Below are positions 42,760 through 55,400 of a DNA stretch of 60,000 bases, one piece after another. Every line of letters begins with the position of its first letter. Position 1 is the first letter of the stretch. The notes beneath the pieces are model-generated. The model saw only the letters and a program-made list of their open reading frames with translations. It searched no databases and had not been told where the DNA came from. The position numbers and the translations under genes are program-made. Source of the DNA: Owenia fusiformis (Eukaryota > Annelida > Polychaeta > Sabellida > Oweniidae); assembly GCA_903813345.2 (NCBI GenBank), contig CAIIXF020000008.1, positions 23,174,822 to 23,234,821 of the forward strand, read 5' to 3'.

Positions 42760-44376
42760 CAGGGTGGTCCAAAAAAAACTGGAACATTTGTTAATTGGAC
42801 ACAAAACTTTTATTTTTCCTCTAAAATGCACCAAAATTTCACTGAGTATAGTTCAGTCACTTATCTCTCTGATGTAAAGTTTATAGGTGCAAACCACAAA
42901 GTTAATGCATTGAACTAGTCAATGTTTAATATGATCCCCTTTTCTTAAATATACACTTGTCAATTTTGCAGCTACTTTTCAAGTATTCTTTATTTCAAAG
43001 CTTTAATGAACATGTTGATTGCTATACACATTTTATAAAATCATATTTAGTTGACATGAGGTATTAACATCTATGGTTTACTGGAAAACTATTGTGTTAT
43101 TGTCAACTTAAGAATACCCCAAATCATTATTTTTATTTAAGAGTAGGAAAAAAAGAACATGTCAGAGATGAGTGATTGCATAACCCATACAGCTACTAAA
43201 CTGACAAAATCATTGTTTCCACTTTTCAGTAGAGGGGACACTGACTAGTTATTTACAAGGCTTTATTAAAGACCACCTCTAAGCACATAATATAATATAT
43301 CATTTGTGTTTTGGGAAACTCCTTTATGATATTGATATACATATATTGATTTATCCCACGATTAATGTGTTATCTGTACAATAACAGCTATTGATATTTC
43401 TGATATTATTGAAATCCGTGTGATATTTTCCAGAAAATCGTTTATCAAACTCATATGCGTGTGATATCGTTTATCTCACGCATATCCGTGTGATATCACA
43501 TTTGCACTTCGCGCCACAATATTGTTGGAAATTAGGTCAGATAATTTATTCTCTTTTGAGAAAATAGGTCCGTTAATTTATTCTCTTTAAGTTTCATTGG
43601 TGTATTGAATTACGATTGTGTATATAATTTGATTAGAAAGCTGCTTAATAACGATTAAAAAATGAAATTTATGACGAACTATATCATGTGCAGAAAGTAG
43701 TGCATATTACTGCGTAGTGAGTAAAGTACAAATCAAAAAGGCCGGTGCAAATTCGTCTGACGAAGAATTGGCGAATTTTAATCATGGGATAAACCCAATA
43801 TCACATAATTTCTCGTGATATCATTTTATCGCCTCGTAGATATCAAATATCAACACTCATTCGCTTCGCTCACTCGTGTTGATATTTGATATGAATGATG
43901 TGATATTCTGTATATATTCAATGAATATTATTCATATTAGAACAAGAAAGGGGAGGGGGTTCATTTACCAGTCAAAACAGACTGCCCTGGCCTCTTTCTC
44001 TTTCTTTCAATCAGTATTATATCCAACAATAGCCATCAAAATATGCTTGATACCCATCAATTTGGGTAAAAAATGTTGAATGTGTTCATATATTTGATCT
44101 TCCAAGGCAAACATATAAGTAGTTTGTTCAGGCAGAATTTTTAATCAAGATGGCTTGGACAAAATCAAACGAACAGCTTCAACTTGTAATTCAGGAGGAA
44201 GGGGGTCATATCAAACATTCTCTAGTTTAATGCACTTTGTTGTTTGCACCTATAAACTTTACATCAGATAAATAAGTGATTGAACAATACTCAGTAAAAT
44301 TTTGGTGCATTTTAGAGAAAAAATAACGATTTTGAGTTCAATTATCAAATGTTCCAATTTTTTTTGGACCACCCTG
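42760..44376. mobile_element. TA-flanked element with CAGGGTGGTCC ends (second family), 1617 bp
   Basis: Flanked by TA (42758-42759, 44377-44378). Terminal inverted repeats of about 150 bp start CAGGGTGGTCCAAAAAAAA and continue through gcaccaaaattt and gatgtaaagtttataggtgc with few mismatches. Only the outer 16 bp resemble the 12.3 and 27.7 kb elements. A foldback is nested at 43.33-43.91 kb. Confidence 0.87.
43330..43910. mobile_element. Nested foldback with CATTCGCTTCGCTCAC core
   Basis: tttatcccacgattaa at the left pairs with ttaatcatgggataaa at the right. Between and beyond are gatatc-rich words and a small perfect stem, tcaaatatcaacac/gtgttgatatttga, around actcattcgcttcgctcact. Confidence 0.7.
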
Positions 44377-44399
44377 TACATATATACTATATAGAAGAG

Positions 44400-46030
44400 T
44401 TTATTTGACCAGTCACCAGACAACTTTACAGTTCACAATTTAGTCGGCTTACTTTATCTATACCAAATAGTGCTAATGGAGTCATAAAAGTGCTATTAGT
44501 TTTATTTTCAAAGTCAATATGAAATGTTATTATAAATCATTCAAAAACATGAGTTAGATATTCATGCTTAAAACAGTAAAAACAAAAAATGTACATTTTG
44601 TTACTGTATAAAATAAATATGTGTTACTATAGTACATGAATACTACTGTCAGGAAGATTCATTTTCTGAATATTATAATTCTTTTTGAGATGCCCAAAAC
44701 CTAATCTAATGCAAATGCAACAATTATTCAAGTCAAAGATTTTTGAGTTGCACAATTTTACCTATGTATCATTTGAGACATATGTTATGGAAGTTAACTG
44801 TAATTGTTAACTGTTAAATGTAATTGCCATAATTATTCACACTTCATCAGTCACTCGTTACTTAGCCACAAGACAATAATACTAGTCAACATCTCAATCA
44901 GATTTTCAAAATTCAGAAAATGCCTTTCTGTGTTAATAATACAATGTATAGCTACAATTTTGGGAACCTACTTTTTTTAAAATATACATTATGTTCCCAT
45001 TAATTTTATTTTTACAATAGCTGACTACACTTTTCAAAATATATTATTCAAATAGTTACAACTGCACGTATGAGTTCTACTCCTAGAATTAGTAAATCCT
45101 TCATTTTTAAACATTCTCCAACACATGTCTTATTTTTTCAAATTAAAATATAAAGGTTGGTTGATTGCATGTTGGGTCAAAATTACCAAAAACTACAAAA
45201 ATATACAACTTTTATATAACTGAATGACACTAAAAGGGTGCAGGGAGGAACTTTTACAGTGCAGAGGGGCTTGTCAATAACTCTTCATACATCAAAAGAC
45301 AAATTCATCTTTTCTACATTGAAAGGGATTCATTTTCATTAAGGTAGGCCAATTAGAACTGACACCATGCATATAATGGTCCCAGTATAAACCCACCTAC
45401 CTACCTTCAATGGAATATATACATGTATCCATGATAGTCTATCTTGTTTAGGTTCTTTCTCTTGATACTTGTCAACTCAGAGGAAAATGAAAGTAACTGG
45501 TGGTGAATCTGGTTACAGAATCATCCTGCTCCTAGGTTATAGACTAGATATAATATTGTGAGGCGTTTTACCCAATTTCCTGACCATATTGACTTTTTTT
45601 TGAATTGACATTATCTGAAATATGCCTGTGAATTTGTGTCCCATAATGCATCAGATTAATCAGACAATCTGATTAATCTTTTAAATACACTTACCATGAC
45701 ACACATGTTCAATACATTAGACATTTAGGATTATTATAAATAGTTCTATATTCACATGCATTAATATATATATATGTGTTCCAATTCAGTGTTGATATCA
45801 TCCAAAATCATCCCATCACATTCAATGTGGTGCACAACCTTATATGGGATAGTTGTGAAGATATTGGAACACACATACTCCTGGGTATATTCCTTTATAT
45901 GTTGATTTATGCACACTATCCAGTTGGCACTTTGCTTCACATACTCCCTAATAATTACATGGCAGTATAGGTGAAAAATCCAGACACAAATACAATCCTT
46001 GTGTGATTGATAACATTGTCATATACATCC
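44400..46030. other. Intergenic or PALS1 3' region, nothing recognised
   Basis: AT-rich. Part may be PALS1 3' untranslated sequence, but the cleavage site cannot be placed. A short (ta)n run lies near 45766. Confidence 0.4.
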
Positions 46031-46039
46031 AACATAAGT

Positions 46040-46250
46040 TACATTTGCATAACACTGTCTAGATATGTGCTATTTGGAATACATGTCCCATACAGCTTGA
46101 ATTTGCAATACATGGATCAGATATGTTGCATTCAGAATATTTGCAACTGTATATTGCATTTGCAATCCACAACCAGGATATGTTATATATGCAAATACAG
46201 CCCAGATATGTTAGATTGCATTGTACAGCCCAGATATGTGGTGTTTTCAT
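46040..46250. repeat. Degenerate 30-35-bp repeats beside the PALS1 stop
   Basis: About six imperfect units around cagatatgtt and atttgcaatac. Immediately 3' of the PALS1 coding end on the minus strand, so possibly in its 3' UTR. Confidence 0.6.
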
Positions 46251-46296
46251 ATAATTTCCAATAAACAGCAGTATTAACCATTTCCAGTCCTAGCTA

Positions 46297-46476
46297 CTAA
46301 CTTTGCACCCACTGTGCAGGCACCCATTGAGGTTCAACCTCTAAACGGTTAATGTTTGATACTAGTTCATCAAATGCTTTATCCATATCATAGTTCACTA
46401 TAAACAGGTCAAAGTAATGACCAAAATTGTCCTCCATTTCCCTGGCCTTTTCTATAATTTCTTTAAGTTCATCCAT
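46297..46476 (-). CDS. PALS1: PALS1 last coding exon
   Basis: [20 protein letters not shown], then [18 protein letters not shown] and [12 protein letters not shown] with TAG at 46297-46299. The closing EPQWVP is the family C-terminus. Acceptor atttcag. Confidence 0.95.
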   Translation of the reverse strand: MDELKEIIEKAREMEDNFGHYFDLFIVNYDMDKAFDELVSNINRLEVEPQWVPAQWVQS

Positions 46477-49400
46477 CTGAAATTTTAAACATTATTTTAA
46501 ATTGAGCTCTGTAGTATAAAAATAAAATATATATAAAAATCATTATGTTACATAACACTTTCTTGAAATGTTGAATGAATACAGATCAGGTCAACAATAA
46601 AACAAACAGAATGAACTAAATAAAATATACATGTACGAGTAGATGCCATTAACTGCTAAAACTCACAATGACAGTCAGAATACAGTTGAGTGTGCTTCTT
46701 GTTAAACATGGGTATATGTTACACGTTTTGCAAATTTATCTTTATTTTACAATGAATAGTACAAATGTATGGATTTTCCACTTACAGATACTTTATCACC
46801 AGCTGCTTCTCGATTCCTTCGTAACTTTTCTAGGTTAGGTGGCGCCACAAACACAACATAGGGCTTTAGATCTGACACCTTTAGAATCTTTAAAGACTGA
46901 AAATAGAAAAAGTATAAATTGTTCAAACATATACCTTAAGTTTATTCACTTCTTTCTTTCCACTTTCATTTTTATTCACGTTCATTTAACAATGTAAGCT
47001 AAATTATCTAAATTCATCTTTTTAAATAAATTAAAGTGACTTTATTCATTTGTTATTCTCTACTTTCCATTCTATTTTCCATATTTACCTGTGGATGTAA
47101 GTTGAGCACACATATTTTTCCAGCACTGACTACCTCACGAATTGCCATGAGACTAGTGCCATATAAATTTTTCTCATATTCCCCATGTTCCACAAACTTA
47201 TTTTGTACAATCTCCTGCTCAAACTGATGTCTCGGAACAAAGTGGTAATCCTTGCCATTTCCCTCCCCAGACTTCCTTGGTCGACTAGTGTCTGAAGGTA
47301 AACATAAAGGTGGTTAGTGAGCTGCTGTTAGCCTAAAACTTGGACTTTACACATAAGACCTTTACACATAAGGCGCTAGGTAGTCTTCATTTTATTATAT
47401 ATTAGAATTGTTATAAGTAAAAAAGAAACACATAGGAAAATTGTATGTTCACTGACATCAAGTTGTCAGTTGTCTAATATTTATTTACTAATTAATGAAT
47501 CATGAATCACTCATCATTCAATGATAACACTTGATTTCCTTGCTAGGGAATTGAATATGGGTTTATACCAAGGTCAATATGATATAGGGACCGCGGTTAA
47601 TATCATATTTCTGCTTGCCATAAAACCCATATTCAATCTCTCCCAGTAAGTATATCAATACTTACGAGGTACTGCAGCGGCGAATCTGTCTATGTCACTC
47701 TCCATTAGTCGTTGTCTTAGTTCATGACGTCCTACATTTGGTGGACCAATCAAAACCACTGGCCTTTTTCTGTTGGGTTCCGGATAATAGAGGGCAACTT
47801 CTTCATATGATAGAATCTCCTCAGATTCAAGATCTTTAAGCAAAAAATACTTTCATTTATAAATCAGTTATTCTTCATGCCACTTGCCCAACATTATAAA
47901 CAGGGATGAGAATATATCTCATTCAGTGATGATTTTATCATTTTCTTATCTTTTTATTAACATCATTGCAATTTAAATCTTGCCATATACAATAGAGGAA
48001 GTTCTTCTTGCATGTATACTTGAAATTAACATACGAGAACAACAATTATAATGTCTGAAGCATTTGAGGAACACTCAACATCATTACACAATTATACTCA
48101 ATATCACACAATTATACTCAATGTCACACAATAACATTCAATGTTTCACAGTCATACTAATTAATATTGCTCAATAATACTGAATTGTTATTCTACAATG
48201 TACTCACCATCATTTCCTCCACTGTTGTACATCTTTTTCTTCTTTTTCTTGCCTTTTCCTGCACATATTCTTTTCTTCTTCTTCCTCTGTTTCTCTTCCT
48301 GTTGCATTAGGTCTTGCTTCAGAGATTCTCTCCTATAAGAGAGCAAAGATGCTGACTGTATTTCATTAATCTATTTACACGAAACACTTCAACAGAGTTT
48401 ATATCATGTCAAATATATAGTTTGGGTGGATTAAAGGAATATTCCTTGTCAAACCATCTCTCTCCTCATATGGTAGCTATAACCACATATATGCTTGCCA
48501 TGTTTAGCAAAACACGCAAAAATGTTTTGATATGGTCAAATATGATCACTTAGAAATGTGATTCTCAATTCCAGTAAGCTGCCATCTTTTAAAATTTCAC
48601 ACAGGAAGTGATGTCATCGACTCTCAACTTTGCATATAGCATTAGGTGAGGAGCTATTAAGAATTACAAAACCAGCTAAATATTCTTTTTCAACTTTGTA
48701 TCTTATTTAATCCTTCTGAAAATCTCTTCTTTTATTCTAAGTTGACAAGCCCTGAAAATATTTTTGCACAGAAAGTAATGATCACTTGTCAAGAAGTGAT
48801 TTTATGCTACTTTCCTATACTGTTATGGGCAAGGTTATAGAAGTTGAGAGTTGATGACATCACTTCCTGCAAGAAATCTTAAAAGATGGCAGCTTACTGG
48901 AAATAAGCACTAGCTTTTTAAATGATCAATATTGACCATATTAAAACATTTTCCCATGTTTTGCTAAATATGGAAACTATATATATGATTATAGCTACCA
49001 CATCAAGAGAGAAAGGGTCTGGCAAGGAATATTCCTTTAAGTTACTTTAAACAGAATATGACAACAAAGTCAGTCATTAACTCTTAAAACTATTTTTGCA
49101 CAAAAGAAAGTTCTACTTACTGTTCTTGAAAGTTTTTACTAGGGATGAGTCCAGCGAGTGCTTGGTCTTCTTCACCTTCCCTATAGGCCTGCCACCAGTT
49201 AGCGTCCTCTTGATTGATCACATGCAAGATGTCCCCTTTCTCAAAAGATATCCCCAGCTCTCGGCATGGAATGTAGAGGTCATCTTCAGGGTCGTAACCA
49301 TAGTGAGCCTTAATGTGCATTTCTGTGCCAACTCTTGGTGGCTCTTGGGTACGGGGCATAAGGAGGGTGTTGTCAGGGTTTGGCACAATTAAGAAGGTTA

Positions 49401-52400
49401 GAGTTCCTGTTAAGTTGGCCTGGAATCATAAATTACAGATTTATAATAGTAGTGAAATATAGCATTGCAGAATATAGCAGTGCAGAATGGAGAATATCGC
49501 TGTGCAGAATACAGCATTGCAGAATATGGCAGTGCAGAATATAGCAGTGCAGAATGGAGAATATCACTGTGTAGAATGGAGAATATCGCTGTCCAGAATA
49601 CAGCATTGCAGAATATGGCAGTGCAGAATATAGCAGTTCAGAATATAGCAGGGCATAATATAGCAGTGCAGAATACAGCAGTGCATAATATAGCAGTGCA
49701 GAATACAGCAGTGCAGAATACAGTAGTGCATAATATAGCAGTGCAGAATACAACAGTGCATAATATAGCAGTGGAGAATATGGCAGTTCAGAATACAGTA
49801 GTGCATAATATAGCAGTGCAGAATACAAGAGTGCATAATATAGCAGGGCATAATATAGCAGTGCAGAATACAGCAGTGCAGAATATAGCAGCGCAGAATA
49901 TAGCAGTGCAGAATATGGCAGTGGAGAATATGACAGTGCAGAATATAGCAGTTCAGAATATAGCAGGGCATAATATAGCTGTGCAGAATACAGCAGTGCA
50001 TAATATAGCAGTATACAATATAGCAGTGAAGAATATGGCAGTTCAGAATACAGCAGTGCAGAATGTCCTAGAATTCAGTTTTAGCAAAGAGTAGATGGAA
50101 TTAACCTTCAGGCTTGATATTACAGAATCTTAAATTAACGCAGAATTTCACATGGTATTGACATATTTTCTGAAAGTATGAATAATCAGCCATACATTGA
50201 TGCCATTCCCCATGATTTTATCAGAAATGAGGTGTAAAGAAAAGTTTAGATATCCTTTATTGATGGAAAACTTCAACTTTATAAGAACCTTTGATTCAAC
50301 ATCAGATGAAGACATTTAAATAAATAATTCATGACTCCAATAAAATGAGCAAAAATAAAATAATTTGAAATTGGATCATTTTTTAAACGGTGATACAGTG
50401 AAGGATGTTCTGTCATCAAGTAGGTGCAAATCGCTGCAGGAAATCGACCATAAAGAAAGAAACATGATATTAGCTGGGTAATACCAGTCTTAATTTGCAT
50501 TAGAAATGGCATCATTACCTTACATTATTCACTAATTTCACTTGTAGAATTCAGTATTTCAATTTGCAGAAAACTATGAGTGAGATTCTGTCTACTGGGG
50601 GATTTCTAGTTTTGTATTGTAAAATTCTTGATTGATGAACTATGATCAGCAATGCAGCCTGATGTTTCTGTTTCTGAGTTGTAAATAAATAAACAGTCTA
50701 AGAAGCTTTACTTCAGTTTCATAACTTCTGGATGAACTTGAACTCTGAATGAAACAAAGTAATAAGTTCGCAGATAGTTCACACACATTGTGGTAAGACA
50801 GAATGAACCATGTTCATAATACTGAGAGTGACCATTTATTGCATTCAATAATGTAAGACTCAAGGCATTTATAAGGGTTCTGTCTCTAAAATACCTCTTT
50901 ATTTTGTTTCATTTGAATTTCTAGCAACAGGTTAAATAAAATTATTTACAACAACAGACAAAATTCCTTAAAGCTAAGTTCACACCAACAACGAATGCCA
51001 CGCTTTAAATCAGTGAGCAAAGTGCCATCATTTTTGTTCACTTTTCCAAATACTATATCACGATCTCCTAAGTAATGTTACGCTCTGATAAGCTCCTACG
51101 AATTAGTTGTCGCTTTGGGGGATGAATTGTTTCCTGACTTATTACAGTTCCTCACACTTTGATCAGGCTTTGTTACGCTTGAAATCATGCTTTGATAAGC
51201 TTTATTGTGCTTTATTACACTATGATGCGATAATGACGCTTTAAATCAGGCTCTGATACGATTATCAAGCTCTGTCGTGCATCGTTACGCTCTGTGAAGC
51301 TCTGTTACACATTGGAAAATGCCGAGATCGCCGATTTCACGCCGCTTTTGATCAAGAGCCTATATAAAAATGCAGCAGATCAATAAAATCATTGCATCTT
51401 TGACTCCAGAACACGATGGCAGAAGAACAAAATCCAGAAGTTCCAGATATACCAGAGCATGATCTATCTGAAGAAGACATGATGTGGTACTCAAGTCTCA
51501 GCGCTATATGTCCAAAATTTTTAAACAGTTTAAAAATTTTTGGCACTTTTGCCGAATGTCCCGCTTTAATCCAAGCTTTTGCACAATCTATTACGACCCT
51601 GACGCTTTAATGAAGTTTTGTTACACTTTGGTGCCGCTTTGCACGCCGCATTAAAGTGCCATCAAAGGGCCGTTGATGTGAACTTAGTGTAAGTGCCATC
51701 AAAGGGCCGTTGATGTGAACTTAGCTTACCATAGAAATAAAACAAAACTGGAGAAAATTGCCTAATGTAATGAACTCCTGTAACTTACCATAAAGTCGAA
51801 CACATCATTGACTGTCTTGCCCCTCATGTCTTCCCCGTTGATCTCTAGTATCTCGTCACCTTCATGTAGCAGTCCACTCTTGTCAGCAGCGCCACCTTTT
51901 ACTATCCTGCCTATGATAACTGACTCTCCATCATTTCTAACTGTAGCACCCTACAACACAAACAAAGTATTTGGAATGTTACTCTTAGTTTAATTTTTAT
52001 TTTAATGTTGGTCAGTTTCTATAGGATATTTTCATTCCTAATTAGATTGGAAATTCAAAATTTTAAAATTTCATTTTCCCACACGGAGTAATATAAGTCA
52101 CTTCCTCTTCGACTTTATATATAAGCTTATGTCCTGCAGTGAGTTTACTTAGTTCCTGTGACTTTTTCGACTTAGAAATGTCTAAAATCATTCATAATTT
52201 TGAACATCCCAAGTGGGTGAGATGACAATTAGATTTCAACTGGGTACAAGGCAATGTTCAAATTCTGAACTGTATGTAGCATCTGCTCCAAAACTGAGGA
52301 GATCACTGGACTTATGATTAAGGACTTTATCCTTTTTGCATACACAAGAGAATACCATCATAGAATCATATGTCTACATGTTTTCTAAAAAACAGAATTT

Positions 52401-55400
52401 ATAGAAACAGTTACATCCATCATTTGTTACAGATGCAGACGCCGAGCACTGTTCAGAAAAAAAAAAGTTGGAGAATACATATGACAACTACTTCTGTGGT
52501 GACATAAAATCTGAAACTTCTCCAAAATTTAAATTCATAAAATCTGAGTAAATTATGGTTTGAAAGTCACTTACAAGAGGATCTGTAGTTTTCTGTAGGC
52601 GTATTATTTTAATATTATCTTCTCCATACTGTGAGGCTCTTTCAAGTACAATGTCATCGGCTGTTAGAGTTGGAGGAAGACTAGCACGCTGGGCAATTTG
52701 ATCATGGGCCAACATAAGGCTCTGAAATCAGAATAAATCAAAGATGAATTACCAATATCTTTTTACTATAGTTTTCAGTTTTCTACTGTTATACTCAGGA
52801 TTTGTGTCTAGAATAGACATTTAAGTAATGTGTTTTAAATAGATCGATTGGAGGTTAAAAGATACACATTGAAGAACACTTCTCATAATTCTGAATTAAA
52901 CATTCCAGTAATATATATATCTTTTATTGACTCTTTAGATGTTATGACATATTAGTCATTACAAAATGAAATTTTACGAAAATAAATGTATTTATATTGA
53001 ACAAGTTTGCAATTTTCGAAGTTCTTATAGTTTATTAATCCACTTATACAAATACATTCTTTATCTACTGAAACTCAAATCAAGGAAAACTTGCAGAACA
53101 ATAAACAGAAATCAGCAAACAAATATATGCAAATTTGTGAAAGCCTTTTTGTTTACAGCATTACCAGTTCTGTTAGATCGGCAGGGTAGAAACACCAACG
53201 TATTTTCTTTGCTGGCTCTTATAGCATATAAAATTGCCATTTATTTTCACCTGAATTCAGTGACTTAGTCTCAGAACTTTCAATTAAACGAGACAGAATA
53301 AGCTAAAAAAAACTGCTTCAAAACCTACCTACTTTTTTATGCTTATCTTATAGGAAGCATCAATTAATTAAGACTTTAACTACCAACTACCCCATTCACA
53401 AATTCACTGTTGATTTGTTTGATATAACATGAGAAAATAAATATAACAATACTGTTGAGGAAAACATAATATTAAGACCTAATACTAAACAACAAAAACC
53501 AAGTGAGTGATTGCATGTGAGCTAAAAATGACACTTACTAACTGTGGTCCATATGTTAGTCCATGGTGCAATATGAATGGAGTGATATCCCTGTAGGCCC
53601 CACGTTTTTACTTTGATTTGAACATAGAGAAAAAAATACTTGTATCCTTACCCATCCTATGCAATAGAATTCATTCAAATCTACACTGCAAAGAAGATCA
53701 CTTACTGTTTCCTTCAGACCATCTAGAACCACTTGAAGATGTTACACCATGAATTATAAACTGATCTTTTACTTACCGTTTGCCATAAATAAGTCAATGG
53801 GGTCATGTTTGGCTCATTCCTAATAAATATCCTTTATTTACTTGGGACATGTGGAATTTTAGGGGTCTTTTAGTGTGAATTTCACAACACAGTTCTGTTC
53901 AAATTAGCAGTGTTGAAAATAACACAGAACAACTGCTCCCAGGGCCTAGTCTAAATAATAACTAGCCATTGGCAAGATCTTCCTTCAATATTCACTGCTC
54001 ATACCAGAAAAGCAATCATTCCTTCAGTGTTCAAAAACTTTTCTCTTGTATGTACTTTTCTTACTCTATTATTGTGCTTGGAAAACCTATTACATGTAAA
54101 AAGTCAAGTAATCCACTTCAAATTTGATGAAAAACATGCAATATATCAAGATGAATTTTAGCTGATGTATTACAGTACATGAACCTCTGTTTCAATCAGT
54201 ATTTCTCCAATGTTAAACTGTACTTCCAGCAGCAAGCTCTTGATGAAGTTTGCAGATCCAGAATATTGAGCACTTCTTGTCTTAGAAGATGTTATGTGAT
54301 TGACTTATCTCTCTCTGTCACATATACCTCTCAAAGGCAGCTAATATCTGCACAAGTGATAACATTTCTAATGGTGCCTAACTCAAATAGCATCCTTTGG
54401 AAGATAATAATGTCCCAGAGAATAAGCTCAAAAAGAAGATATCAAGGTTATTTTTACAAACTTTGCAATTTACAGATTGATGTACATACAACTTTGATTG
54501 GTTTCAGGCTCCAAAAATTTAACAGCATTCTTAATATCCATTTTCATTTACCAGTCTCCCTAATTTGGCCAAGAACATGTATTTCTGAACTGTCTAAATC
54601 TGGGAGATAATGAGTACAGGAGCACCAGGTGTAGCACTCATCAGTGAAATCTCAGGGTGGTCGTGTTTTGAATGGAAAAGAGAAAAAATGTGGAATCAGG
54701 GAGGAATGAAAAAAAATGTACATTCTAAAATCTCCATATAATGTCCGAATACCCCCAAAATTAGTTCAAACAGATTGAAAAGATTTGGGAAATGTTTCAC
54801 TGTAGAATATATACCTTAATGGATACTAGTAAAGTGTTCTAAGGGTTGCATGGTTTTAACAGTTGTTGTATATCTGTATCTCACATAGAGATTCTGTAAC
54901 TGTATATGTAACTATGGTAACAGTATCTCAGATACCTGGGGTACACTTCTACTTAAAATATCACATCTGCTTATGCTTATTCTACTCTAATTCTCTTAAC
55001 AATAAGAATAAAGTATTTAATATTTTTGACAATCCCATTTAATATTAAGAGTGTATAGTTCAAGCCTGCTTCGTTCCTTGATAATCCACTCTTATTACAT
55101 CATTTCATGTTTCAAATCATGACCTTCCTGACATTTCATTCACCACCGAGCTTCCGCCATCAGTTGCAGGATGCAGACTAGTCACATGTTCAATGATACA
55201 CTATTTTTGATAAGATAACCTTTATAATCTACAAAGAGATTTAGCACAGAACTAATAAAGATGGCTAGCTGGTTGTTTATAAGCAATCAAATATTCTATG
55301 ATACACCAGTCATAGGCATGTTATTACTAAAATAAACAGTTTCTAGAACTAAATGGACTGATAAAATGTTTCTCTATATATTTATATATACGTTAATAAC

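Noticed and set aside
49465-50094. 209-codon frame (and antisense frames) with pentapeptide repeats
   Set aside because: Follows from the 15-bp repeat inside a PALS1 intron; both strands are equally open.
53530-53810. Possible small PALS1 exons (sites before gttagt/gtaagt at 53.53, 53.70 and 53.78 kb)
   Set aside because: The encoded peptides do not match PALS1, and the 59.8 kb exon joins the 52.6 kb exon in phase with the expected L27 sequence.
54179-54610. 143-codon plus-strand frame
   Set aside because: Composition like surrounding intron, no splice sites or domain, and it opposes PALS1 within its intron.
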